This document shows positions 53,252-61,554 of a stretch of 63,154 bases of DNA, one piece after another. Location of the stretch: NCBI GenBank assembly GCA_946186665.1, contig CAMHOE010000011.1, positions 1 through 63,154 on the forward strand. The letters are read 5' to 3'. A program made the position numbers and the translations under genes. Under the pieces are notes generated by a model, which was given only the letters and a program-made list of their open reading frames with translations, ran no database searches and was not told the origin of the DNA. The stretch comes from an uncultured Clostridia bacterium. Lineage in GTDB: Bacteria; Bacillota; Clostridia; Oscillospirales; Acutalibacteraceae. Positions within the stretch are counted from its first letter, which is position 1; each line of letters starts with the position of its first letter.

Positions 53252-53932
53252 ATGAAACGTAGACAGATATCCGCAATTTTTCTTGCATTGGCACTCGCAG
53301 TAACCTCAACAGCTGTACTTTCTGGCTGTGCAGGAAAAACATATTATTATAATAACGGTACCCTTGTTGGTGAAGCATCTGAAGAAGATACTACTGCATC
53401 ATCCTCGGCTGAAGACGAGAGCGACAGCGAAGAAGGCGATGAAGGCGACGGCGACTCAGAAGAGTCTGAAGAGGCGTCTGAGGAAGAATCTGAGGAAGAG
53501 TCAGAAGAGGAATCCGAAGAGGAGTCTGAGGAAGAGTCAGAAGAAGAATCCGAAGAGGAGTCTGAGGAAGAGTCCGAAGCAGAAGAGTCTGAAGAAGAGT
53601 CCGAAGATGAAGCATCAGAGCTTGGTCCTGATGACCTTGCAACAGTATACTTCAAAGCACCTGAAGATTGGGAAGATGTATACGCATATGTATTCGACTC
53701 AGCAAGCAATAAAAACTCCGAGAAGGGTGTAGAGATGGAGCTTTCTGATGAAGGTGAGAACATCTATGTATATACTGTGTCTAAATATGCAGAGGACGGT
53801 ACAACAGAGTTTGTTGAACCTAAAATTGTGTTCAAGACCACAACAGAGTCTATCAGACCAACAAAACGTAACTATCCCATGAGCGACGGTCTTGATATAA
53901 CAGACGGCGAAACTTATGAAGTAGATTCATAA
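53252..53932 (+). CDS. Lipoprotein with Glu/Ser repeat and CBM26-like module
   Basis: 226 residues. Signal peptide with lipobox LSGC, a strongly acidic repeat linker built from EESEEESE units (about residues 55-115), and a C-terminal beta module (about 128-226): TVYFKAPEDWEDVYAYVFDSASNKN...MELSDEGENIYVYTVSKYAEDGTTEFVEPKIVFKT. The W-x(3)-YAYVFD pattern is that of family 26 starch-binding modules. A surface lipoprotein holding a starch- or glycogen-binding domain is the likely role. GGAGG 8 bases before the ATG. Confidence 0.82.
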   Translation: MKRRQISAIFLALALAVTSTAVLSGCAGKTYYYNNGTLVGEASEEDTTASSSAEDESDSEEGDEGDGDSEESEEASEEESEEESEEESEEESEEESEEESEEESEEESEAEESEEESEDEASELGPDDLATVYFKAPEDWEDVYAYVFDSASNKNSEKGVEMELSDEGENIYVYTVSKYAEDGTTEFVEPKIVFKTTTESIRPTKRNYPMSDGLDITDGETYEVDS

Positions 53933-53954
53933 TTTTTACATAACAGATTTTCAC

Positions 53955-53985
53955 AGACACGGGTATTATTCCCGTGTCTTTTTTT
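53955..53985 (+). terminator. Terminator after 53252 gene
   Basis: AGACACGGG pairs with CCCGTGTCT around TATTATT, then seven T. Confidence 0.92.
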
Positions 53986-54053
53986 GACTGCCGATAACTG
54001 CTCCGCGTATATTGCCGTAAAATAACGGCAATAATAAAAGCGGAGGTAGAGTT

Positions 54054-54827
54054 ATGATAAATACAAGAAAAACAGCAAGCTACAGAAAACAAAAACCGCC
54101 CAAAAACAATGCAGGCTTCTATATAGCTCTTGCAATATGTATCGTTACCGTAGCGGCAGCTGCATGGACTACTTACGGAAGTATGACCGAAAACAGTGAT
54201 ATTACTGATGAAAGCCTGTCCACGTCAGAAATGCCGGTCGACAATAACGTCAGCGGAGAAGAATACTCGGATGACCCCAGCAGTACTGAAAGTGAAAACA
54301 CCGCATCACAGGAAAGCGCGGACGCCGCATCCGATAACACAGAAGAAAACACTGAAAGCTCCGGCAATACAGACAATGAGCTTATGAACATCAACACAGA
54401 AGTTCAAAGCTCCGAAGAAGAAATGCACTTTCCGGTAGACAACGGCGAGATAGTCAAGAAATTCAGCCTTACCGAACTGATGTATTCAAAAACCACTTCG
54501 GACTGGAGAATTCATCGTGGTATAGACATCAGCGCTTCTGAGGGTATGCCCGTACACGCTATATCCTCCGGCACAGTAAAATCCGTTTACAAGGACGCAT
54601 TGCTTGGAAATGTGATATGTATAGCACATGACGGATTTGAAGCCTATTACTGCGGCGTTACAGACGCATCAGTTGTAAGTGACGGCTATGTTGTAGACGG
54701 CGGCGATACCATCGGATATGTCGGCACTGTCCCCTGCGAGATGTCGGACGAAAGCCACATCCACCTTGAAATCAAAACCAACAACAAATACTCCGACCCT
54801 GCAAAGGTCATAAATAATGAATACTGA
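54054..54827 (+). CDS. M23 (LytM) metallopeptidase, membrane anchored
   Basis: 257 residues. Basic N-terminus, one TM (FYIALAICIVTVAAAAWTTYG), a Ser/Asn/Glu linker of about 90 residues, then a LytM domain with zinc-site motifs HRGIDIS and HIHLEI. A His-Asp pair plus His-x-His is present, so catalysis is plausible, unlike in degenerate SpoIIQ. The layout nevertheless resembles SpoIIQ-type anchored M23 proteins. GCGGAGG lies before the ATG. Peptidoglycan cleavage or scaffold role outside the cell. Confidence 0.87.
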   Translation: MINTRKTASYRKQKPPKNNAGFYIALAICIVTVAAAAWTTYGSMTENSDITDESLSTSEMPVDNNVSGEEYSDDPSSTESENTASQESADAASDNTEENTESSGNTDNELMNINTEVQSSEEEMHFPVDNGEIVKKFSLTELMYSKTTSDWRIHRGIDISASEGMPVHAISSGTVKSVYKDALLGNVICIAHDGFEAYYCGVTDASVVSDGYVVDGGDTIGYVGTVPCEMSDESHIHLEIKTNNKYSDPAKVINNEY

Positions 54828-54845
54828 AAGCATTAGAATGAACAA

Positions 54846-54892
54846 AAGCACTTCCGATAGAAGTATATCGGAAGTGCTTGTTTCATTTTTTA
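54846..54892. terminator. Bidirectional terminator
   Basis: AAGCACTTCCGATA (54846-54859) pairs with TATCGGAAGTGCTT (54866-54879) between convergent genes, with T-rich flanks. Confidence 0.9.
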
Positions 54893-54897
54893 GAAGC

Positions 54898-56547
54898 TCA
54901 ATGCTGGTCGACTTGTACTTCCTTTAAATTATCAACATTAAACTTCTCATAATAATTAAATGAAGCAGCTACTTGTTCTTGGGTCAATGATGCATCCGCA
55001 TTATAATTCGGTTTTTTATTCATAAAAGCCGTTATCTCCGGATTATTAAATTTAAGATTATGTCTTGCATATATTTCATTTACAGCCATCTGTCTGATGT
55101 ATTTATAAGAAACACCATCACTATAGCTGCCTGAATTCCAAACAGATTGGTCATCATAGAGATAATAATATGAAGTAAAATCCGTTAACGTTTTAGCAAA
55201 GCTTTGAGTATATGCCCAATTTCCATATGAATCCTCCGTGCATGCTTCATAGTTTTCAGTTTCAGGTGCAACGTTATAACAATAGTCATTGAAGGATTCT
55301 CTCCATGTATTTGAAATACAATTATATTCATCTGTAAACACATTTTTTACAGCGTTGCCATCGGCATCAAAAACATCATAGCTACCATAACCTTTATCCT
55401 GCACCGTACACACAAGCTTGTTGGACATTGACGTTCCTGGCCCGTTGTACTGAAATACCTTGACTTTTGTCTTACTGTCCCCGAGTTCTTCCAACGTACG
55501 GTAGAAACACTGGGTTTTATCCCCGCCATGTACATAGATCATTTCCGCCTTGTCTATGCCTATCAGTTCATTGGCAAGCTCTATCTTGTCTCCTGAAACT
55601 TCATATATCCTTATGGTTTTCATATCTGAGCTTCTTGTTACCAATTCATAAGCACCGTCAGCGTCAATATCTGTTATGACATGACCGCCTGCGCTGTATT
55701 CTTCAAGAGCATAAATATTGTTGAGCATATCTTTTTCGGTAAGCTCTCCGGACTTGTAGCTCGTGATATACCCCTTTACAGCCTTTTCTGTTTCCGTCAT
55801 ATATGGCTCTACGGTAATATTGTACTGTTCAATAAAGCCGATACCCTCTATCTCTGAGGTAATAGTACAATCGCCCTCTCCCTTTGCGGTCACATAACCT
55901 TCGCTGTCCACCTCTGCGACATTGCTGTCGCTGCTTTTCCATTCCACCTTCAGGTCAATACCATCAGGTATTATTATCTTTGCCTGAAGCTGCGCATTGG
56001 TTATTTCCTGTGTGTCGAGGGTAAGATCACGGTCATTGGAATAATCCGGTGCATCCACAAGATCACTTCTATGATACCCGAAACTCTGCATTCCCTCTGT
56101 CACATCAATGCTTATAAGGTCTTTGTTATTCTCATACTCCAGAAGCTTTTCCTCAAATTCGTTCTCAGATATCTCATTATTGCTTTCGTCATAAAAGTCT
56201 GTATCATGAACCATAGATGCATATGTATACCATATTTCACTTTTATTTTTTTCAGACATATCACCGTGACTGTAACCATATTTGTAATAATTTATTACGC
56301 CCGCAGCTCCTTCTATGTATGACCCCTGATCCATCACATAAACATCTTTGGTCTTACTGTCATAGTACATCCTGGTAGCCTGTACAGCATACTCATAAGC
56401 ACTTTTTTCAAAAGTACTTTCAAAGCTTCTGATCGCGCCCGATATGGGAGAACTGTTCTCATAATCCCATGCGCTTACCTGAGAAGCTGTTCCACCAGCC
56501 AGAACCAAGCAGAGAACAAACGCAGTAATTTCCTTTTGTTTTTTCAT
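54898..56547 (-). CDS. Secreted protein with Big_2 and YARHG domains
   Basis: 549 residues from ATG 56547 (MKKQKEITAFVLCLVLAGG), AGGAGG 3-4 bases past the previous stop. Signal peptide; an N-terminal alpha-beta domain; a Big_2 Ig-like domain (VEWKSSDSNVAEVDSEGYVTAKGEGDCTIT); an FG-GAP-like calcium motif (ITDIDADGAYELV); and a C-terminal YARHG domain (VNEIYARHNLKFNNPEITAFMNKKPNY). YARHG domains occur in bacterial extracellular proteins, function unclear. It is co-transcribed with the lipoprotein before it. Confidence 0.85.
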   Translation of the reverse strand: MKKQKEITAFVLCLVLAGGTASQVSAWDYENSSPISGAIRSFESTFEKSAYEYAVQATRMYYDSKTKDVYVMDQGSYIEGAAGVINYYKYGYSHGDMSEKNKSEIWYTYASMVHDTDFYDESNNEISENEFEEKLLEYENNKDLISIDVTEGMQSFGYHRSDLVDAPDYSNDRDLTLDTQEITNAQLQAKIIIPDGIDLKVEWKSSDSNVAEVDSEGYVTAKGEGDCTITSEIEGIGFIEQYNITVEPYMTETEKAVKGYITSYKSGELTEKDMLNNIYALEEYSAGGHVITDIDADGAYELVTRSSDMKTIRIYEVSGDKIELANELIGIDKAEMIYVHGGDKTQCFYRTLEELGDSKTKVKVFQYNGPGTSMSNKLVCTVQDKGYGSYDVFDADGNAVKNVFTDEYNCISNTWRESFNDYCYNVAPETENYEACTEDSYGNWAYTQSFAKTLTDFTSYYYLYDDQSVWNSGSYSDGVSYKYIRQMAVNEIYARHNLKFNNPEITAFMNKKPNYNADASLTQEQVAASFNYYEKFNVDNLKEVQVDQH

Positions 56548-56558
56548 ATTTCCTCCTG

Positions 56559-57185
56559 TTATCTCACTCTTCGAACAAACCAACTTTCGTCCTTAAACCG
56601 GTCCGTAGCAACCGCTTCACCGTTAACGACAGAAACCAAATCATACAAATAGCACGATCTGTAACCAAAATTATCATCAAATGTGCAGTCATATTTGACT
56701 ATAAGCTCCATCCTGCCATCGTTGTTGACATCACGGATAACTGAATCCACATAATAAACCTCTCCCCTGACATCTCTATCTGTTGAAGAAGTTTTGTAAG
56801 TAATATCCTGCTCAGACACCTGCGGTATTTTTTTCTTATACTCCATCAGCACTGCGATATCCTTTTTTGCCTGTTCGGTTTTCTGCTGTTCTTCGCTGAC
56901 GCTGCTTTCCTGCGGTGCAGAGCTTTCCGCTTTGCTTACATCAGCTGCGGAACTGTTTCCTGTACTGCTTTCGGAGCTGTTGTCTGTCTTATTGCCGTCA
57001 GAGCCTTCCATACTGTTGGCAGCATTATTTTCGTCAGTACTTCCTGCTGTGCTTTCCACGGCACTCTGAGCACTGTTCTGACCGTCATTATCAGCAGAGC
57101 CGCCATTACCTGAACAGCCGCTGAAGCACGCGGTCATGAGCATTGACGCACATATCAGCAAAACTCCTGTCATACGTCTTTTCAT
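56559..57185 (-). CDS. Lipoprotein, partner of the YARHG protein
   Basis: About 208 residues. ATG 57185 (MKRRMTGVLLICASMLM) is preferred because AGGAGG abuts the in-frame ATG at 57197. Signal peptide with lipobox FSGC, a Ser/Asn/Glu linker, then a small domain with an EF-hand-like calcium motif RDVNNDGRMELIVKYD, a pattern also present in the next gene. The ribosome site of the YARHG gene overlaps its stop, so the two are coupled. Confidence 0.78.
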   Translation of the reverse strand: MKRRMTGVLLICASMLMTACFSGCSGNGGSADNDGQNSAQSAVESTAGSTDENNAANSMEGSDGNKTDNSSESSTGNSSAADVSKAESSAPQESSVSEEQQKTEQAKKDIAVLMEYKKKIPQVSEQDITYKTSSTDRDVRGEVYYVDSVIRDVNNDGRMELIVKYDCTFDDNFGYRSCYLYDLVSVVNGEAVATDRFKDESWFVRRVR

Positions 57186-57501
57186 GTCAGTTTTCATCCT
57201 CCTGTATTTTTCATTTATATATTTTTAAAACACCGGATATGTTTATCTGCTCAATAATATAACTTTAGCAATACATCATATCAAAACGATATTTCATGAA
57301 AGATATTATATCACAACAAATAATCAAAATCAACAATCTTACGCCGATAATGTTTATAGCTTTAGTGCAATGCGGATAAAAGCATGATCATAATAAGTTT
57401 TTGCAAAAGTATAATGTCACTGCTATCCACAAGAGGATAATTATTTGTATCATTGTGCAGCAGATATATTATCGTATAAAAAAGTTCATTGTTATAGTAT
57501 G

Positions 57502-57529
57502 TTTACAAATAATTCCTGTATGGTATAAT
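57502..57529 (+). promoter_or_regulatory. Promoter of the 57641 gene
   Basis: TTTACA (57502-57507), 16-base spacer, TATAAT (57524-57529). DNA between 57198 and 57500 is AT-rich and shows nothing else. Confidence 0.65.
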
Positions 57530-57640
57530 AAACGCAGGCAAATGCGTGTTTTCTCGACTCAGGTTCATTTTTTTGCAAAAAAATTTAAAAAAATATAATC
57601 GAAAAAATCTTATAAAAATAACATCGGGAGGTGTGTAGTT

Positions 57641-58879
57641 TTGCTTATCAATAAATCAAAGGATATGACGCCTTTTGATATGACGCAAAGACCCAAAAAG
57701 CAATCGCCCTTTTTACTGCCGCTTATATGGGGCGCCAGTTTTATGATGACAAGAAAGTTTCACCTGAAGATAAAAAAGACAGGTATGAAAAAAATAAAGC
57801 CGCCTTATCTTGTGCTGGCAACACATCAGGGTTTTGCCGATTATTACATAGCGCCTTTGGCATTGTTTCCGCACAGGGCGATCTATGTTTCGGATGTAGA
57901 GGGCTTTGCCGCCTTTGGCAAAGGTCTGTACAGAAGCATAGGATGTATAGCAAAACGAAGATATGTGTCTGACATCAACGTGATGCGCAATATCAGATGG
58001 GCAGTTTCAAAAAGGCAGTCGGTCGTTATCTATCCTGAGTCAAGGCACTCCAACATCGGAACAGCTTCCATGATACCGGATAATATGGGTAAATTAGCCA
58101 AACATTTAAACATTCCGTTAGTAATATTATCTGTACACGGCGCTTATCTGGTAAACCCCTTCTGGAACGAAGAAAAGACACGAAAAGTTCCCATTGAGGC
58201 ACGATTGGAATGTATCTATAATGTCGATGGATTAAACTCTGCAACGGCTGATGAAATACAAAAGACAATCACCGAAAAACTGACTTATGACGAATATGAT
58301 TATCAGCATAAAGCAGGCTTCATTATTTCTGACAAAGACCGCGCAGAGGGTATAGAAAAAGCACTGTATCATTGTATCAGCTGCTTTGAGAAATATCATA
58401 TGAACAGCATCGGAAGCACTTTGAGCTGCGGCTGCTGCGGCAAAAAGTGGGAACTGACAGAGGACGGCTGGCTCCGGACAGATGACAATAGCAGAGTCCA
58501 TATTCCCGATTGGTACAAGTGGCAGAGAAAACAGGTTTCTGAAGAGCTGAAGAAGAAACCTGTCAGCAAAGAATTCCATGTAAGCATTGAAGCCCTTCCA
58601 AACGAAAAAGGGTTTGTCAGCTTAGGAAACGGGCGATTAACATTAAATCAGAATTCCTTTGTGCTTTCATATGCTGACGCATCAGGACAAGAACAGACAT
58701 TATCATTTCCACACAAATTCAGAGAATCTGTACAAACAGAGTATAATTACCGAAAAAAGGGTCCTTGTATCGTGCTTTCATCAAAGGACTGCTGTTACTA
58801 TCTCTATTCTGATGATACGTATTTCAACCCTACAGAATTACAGTTTATCGGGGAATATTTGTATCAGGAAGGAAAATAG
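57641..58879 (+). CDS. PlsC-like acyltransferase with Cys-rich insert
   Basis: 412 residues, TTG start with GGGAGGTG 9 bases upstream. The N-terminal half resembles glycerophospholipid acyltransferases: HX4D block THQGFADYY (H62, D67), then IYPESRHS at about residue 125, a variant of the usual FPEGTRS. The second half has a compact CGCCG zinc-ribbon-like site (about 267-271) and a C-terminal region I do not recognise. Substrate unknown; membrane association is likely but no clear TM is present. Confidence 0.75.
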   Translation: MLINKSKDMTPFDMTQRPKKQSPFLLPLIWGASFMMTRKFHLKIKKTGMKKIKPPYLVLATHQGFADYYIAPLALFPHRAIYVSDVEGFAAFGKGLYRSIGCIAKRRYVSDINVMRNIRWAVSKRQSVVIYPESRHSNIGTASMIPDNMGKLAKHLNIPLVILSVHGAYLVNPFWNEEKTRKVPIEARLECIYNVDGLNSATADEIQKTITEKLTYDEYDYQHKAGFIISDKDRAEGIEKALYHCISCFEKYHMNSIGSTLSCGCCGKKWELTEDGWLRTDDNSRVHIPDWYKWQRKQVSEELKKKPVSKEFHVSIEALPNEKGFVSLGNGRLTLNQNSFVLSYADASGQEQTLSFPHKFRESVQTEYNYRKKGPCIVLSSKDCCYYLYSDDTYFNPTELQFIGEYLYQEGK

Positions 58880-59105
58880 TATCCATAGCTTATAGTCGGT
58901 AAGCATCATGTTGGTTTAAAGTTCAAATCCCAAAGCTCAAAGAATTTGCGGCGGAAGATATCAGCTTTGGACCTTGTACTCTGGACTTACAATAGCGAAA
59001 TACTATATGTGTTTAAACCTGTTATGAGCAGCCAATGCGCGGCAAAAAAAATCCGCACCCGACAAAAGCCGAGCGCGAATCGTCCCGTGTGGTCACACAC
59101 CGTAA

Positions 59106-59187
59106 TGCGGGTGACAGGACTTGAACCTGCACACCATAGGGCACAAGAACCTAAATCTTGCGTGTCTGCCAATTTCACCACACCCGC
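59106..59187 (-). tRNA. tRNA-Leu, anticodon UAG
   Basis: An 82-base class II tRNA: GCGGGTG acceptor with CACCCGC, discriminator A; anticodon arm CAAGATTTAGGTTCTTG with UAG; T arm GGTTCAAGTCC. CCA is not encoded. The flanks to either side are mosaic-repeat-like. Confidence 0.95.
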
Positions 59188-59263
59188 AAATATTAACAAC
59201 AAACCTATTATACATAAATCCAAGCCCAATGTCAATCAGATTTTTTTACCCATAGAAACCAAC

Positions 59264-59652
59264 ACGGGTGACCCCGCTGGACAACTTAACAACGTATCAG
59301 CTTTTGATATAACCGTCCGCGTCGTGCGGAAAAAGTGAATAGTGAATAGTTGTGGTACGTTTTCGCTTATGCGAAAACAAATTATAGTAAGTATAATAAA
59401 AACTACAGCTTTACACTGTATAGGCGCATAAAGTCGAGCAGGAGAAGAAACTATATGTCCATAAGAAACAGCCGAAACAGCAGCCCCTCAGGGCTGCGCC
59501 GGCGGATGGGAAATATTGTCTGCCAAGTCTGCGCCGTCAATCGCGGACAATGAATGTTCGATCAGGATGTCAGAGTGAGCGTTAGCGCCCGAAGGAAGTG
59601 CCCTTGGGGTACGAACGCCGCCGCGAATCGGGTGCGCAGGCTCTGCGCCCGA
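59264..59652 (+). repeat. Mosaic intergenic repeat, copy E
   Basis: CGGGTGACCCCGCTGGACAAC, GAATAGTGAATAGTTGTGG, GTTTTCGCTTATGCGAAAAC hairpin, TATAGTAAGTATAATAAAAACT, GTATAGGCGCATAAAG, AGCCGAAACAGCAGCCCCTCAGGGCTGC, CGTCAATCGCGGACAA and GAGTGAGCGTTAGCGCCC. It ends 4 bases before the -35 box of the HPr gene. Confidence 0.85.
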
Positions 59653-59655
59653 GGG

Positions 59656-59683
59656 TTGATTTTATTTGGAAAGGGTGTATAAT
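59656..59683 (+). promoter_or_regulatory. Promoter of the HPr gene
   Basis: TTGATT (59656-59661), 16-base spacer, TATAAT (59678-59683). Confidence 0.7.
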
Positions 59684-59716
59684 ATAATCAGGAAATAAAT
59701 GATAGGAGATGAGACA

Positions 59717-59983
59717 ATGGTATCTCAGAAAATGCTTGTGGTAAATGAAGTAGGCCTGCATATGCGCCCGGCAGGTGTCTTCGCAAATGAAATGTCAAAA
59801 TTTGAGTGTGATGTAAATATTCTGTATAAGGACGCTAAGATCAATGCCAAAAGTCTTCTTAATATTATGTCGGCTTGTATAAAATGCGGAGCGCAAATAA
59901 TAGTTGAATGTGACGGAATAGATGAAAATGAAGCTCTCAGTAAGGCAGATGAGCTTATCAGCAGCGGATTCGCCGGACTCTGA
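59717..59983 (+). CDS. ptsH: HPr-family phosphocarrier
   Basis: 88 residues. His15 (VGLHMRPAGVF) is the site phosphorylated by Enzyme I; Ser46 (NAKSLLNIM) is in the place used for HPr kinase control in Firmicutes. Start ATG 59717 has AGGAG 8 bases upstream; a longer reading of six codons is rejected. It is alone here, without ptsI, so a regulatory or PTS role at a distance is possible. A strong terminator follows. Confidence 0.93.
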   Translation: MVSQKMLVVNEVGLHMRPAGVFANEMSKFECDVNILYKDAKINAKSLLNIMSACIKCGAQIIVECDGIDENEALSKADELISSGFAGL

Positions 59984-60106
59984 GCTGATGCTTACCGTAA
60001 TTTACATACATCTTTCTTGATATTTCTGCATCTACCGTGAACAAATACGGCAGATGAAATAAATTCGGGATACTCTGTCCTTAATGTTTCGTTTATCTGA
60101 TCGGAA

Positions 60107-60152
60107 AAGCCTGCACGAGCTTGTGTTTATGCACTCGTGCAGGCTTGTTTTT
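60107..60152 (+). terminator. Terminator after the HPr gene
   Basis: AAGCCTGCACGAG (60107-60119) pairs with CTCGTGCAGGCTT (60134-60146), then GTTTTTTAT. Confidence 0.92.
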
Positions 60153-60175
60153 TATATCCTTTACAGCAAATAACC

Positions 60176-60994
60176 TCAGAACAACAAATCAAATCTCTTT
60201 TGGTCAAGCACAGAATATGCGATCGATGTTATCCTTGCAAGTGTTTCTTCGCCCCATGAATAATCGCTTAAATATTTTCCGTTGAGCAGATGGCTGTATT
60301 GATACGGCGTCTTTAAAAATAAATAATAATCACATTCAAATATAGAAGTATTCGCCATGCAGCCGCCCCTGACACATCTGACCATTTCACCGATACCGTG
60401 TGCATCACTCAGATCTTTGATATGCTGCAAGGCTTTTCTGTACAGCTTCTTTGTGTTGTTGTCAAGACCTCGTCCGGGCCACAGCTTGTCAACAGCCTCT
60501 TCCATACTCACAGTGCCGCCAATATGATCAACACAAAGAGCAAATAATTCCTTGGACTTTGCATTGTGAAAATACAGCGGCTGTCCATTCACAAATACAT
60601 CAAAATTGCCGAAAGTCCTGATAAAAACCTTTTTTATCCTCTTTGACAACAGCTCAAACAAATCCATACAATGATATATCTCCTGAGAAGTATAGGGCTT
60701 CATTATGAACATATCGCAGCTGTATCTGTACACTTTTATTGAGTCATCTTCACTTTCTCCAACCAGACATATAACTGTTTTGTACTCTGCCGACTTTATA
60801 CTTTCGATCAGACGCTTATAGCCGATAGCTTGTGAGCATGTGTTTATAAATATCATATCCGGCTGACTGCAAATATCATTCATACATTTTTCTTCGCTTG
60901 CGATCACAACGGCATCAAAGCTAAAGTTATTTACTATCTCACTGCGCAAGAACATAGCAGACTTTGTATCATCATCACATATTATGATATTCAT
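60176..60994 (-). CDS. SARP-like transcription regulator with pseudo-receiver
   Basis: 272 residues. The N-terminal receiver-like fold (IIICDDDTKSAMFLRSEI) has the acidic start, but the phospho-acceptor place is Asn51 (DMIFINTCSQ), and the switch Lys is in FIMKPYTSQE. It is therefore probably not phosphorylated. The C-terminal half is a winged-helix DNA-binding domain of the SARP/BTAD kind (IRTFGNFDVFVNGQPL...SKELFALCVDHIGGTVSMEEAVDKLWPGR). Its signal may be a small molecule or a partner. Plausibly local, but the target is unknown. Confidence 0.85.
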   Translation of the reverse strand: MNIIICDDDTKSAMFLRSEIVNNFSFDAVVIASEEKCMNDICSQPDMIFINTCSQAIGYKRLIESIKSAEYKTVICLVGESEDDSIKVYRYSCDMFIMKPYTSQEIYHCMDLFELLSKRIKKVFIRTFGNFDVFVNGQPLYFHNAKSKELFALCVDHIGGTVSMEEAVDKLWPGRGLDNNTKKLYRKALQHIKDLSDAHGIGEMVRCVRGGCMANTSIFECDYYLFLKTPYQYSHLLNGKYLSDYSWGEETLARITSIAYSVLDQKRFDLLF

Positions 60995-61121
60995 ATTTCA
61001 ACCTCCTGCGCACCAGGCTCATATTTATTGTAAATTATACCACAATCACAAATTTTGTCAATATATAATTTACAGATCCAACCATTTTTCGATATAAATC
61101 CTTACATATCAATCACAATTA

Positions 61122-61409
61122 TTAAGACAGCATATCCTCCGCTATATCCTTTAAATGCACAGGATATACTCCCATCTCTTCAACAAGACACTTTAGCTCC
61201 CACACCTTATCAAAGCACTCCGATATTGCATCCACCCTGCAATATTCCCCTTCGAGCGCCGCAAGCTGCGGCTTTGAATTATACATATAAAGTCCATACA
61301 GCTTTACCATACCAACACTTTCAATTATCATATACGACTGAGTTATTTCACAAACATAACTATCCACCGAAGGACCTTCTGCAAGATCATAAGCGACATT
61401 GTTCGCCAT
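61122..61409 (-). CDS. Small hypothetical protein
   Basis: 95 residues with no signal or TM (MANNVAYDLAEGPSVDSYVCEITQSYMIIESVGMVKLYGLYM...). An AAGGGG-type ribosome site precedes the ATG. Beta-rich N-terminal half and helical C-terminal half. Possibly the DUF6514 family, but this is from memory and weak. It lies between two regulators. Confidence 0.65.
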   Translation of the reverse strand: MANNVAYDLAEGPSVDSYVCEITQSYMIIESVGMVKLYGLYMYNSKPQLAALEGEYCRVDAISECFDKVWELKCLVEEMGVYPVHLKDIAEDMLS

Positions 61410-61554
61410 AATTCTTAACCCCTTGTATAATTATTTTAATTATTACAATTTGTATATGACAATACAATTATAGATTAAAAATCAAAGCAATTCAATACCA
61501 CTTTAGTTGGGATAGTATTGATTTTTTCACACCCTCAGCAAACACATCAATACT

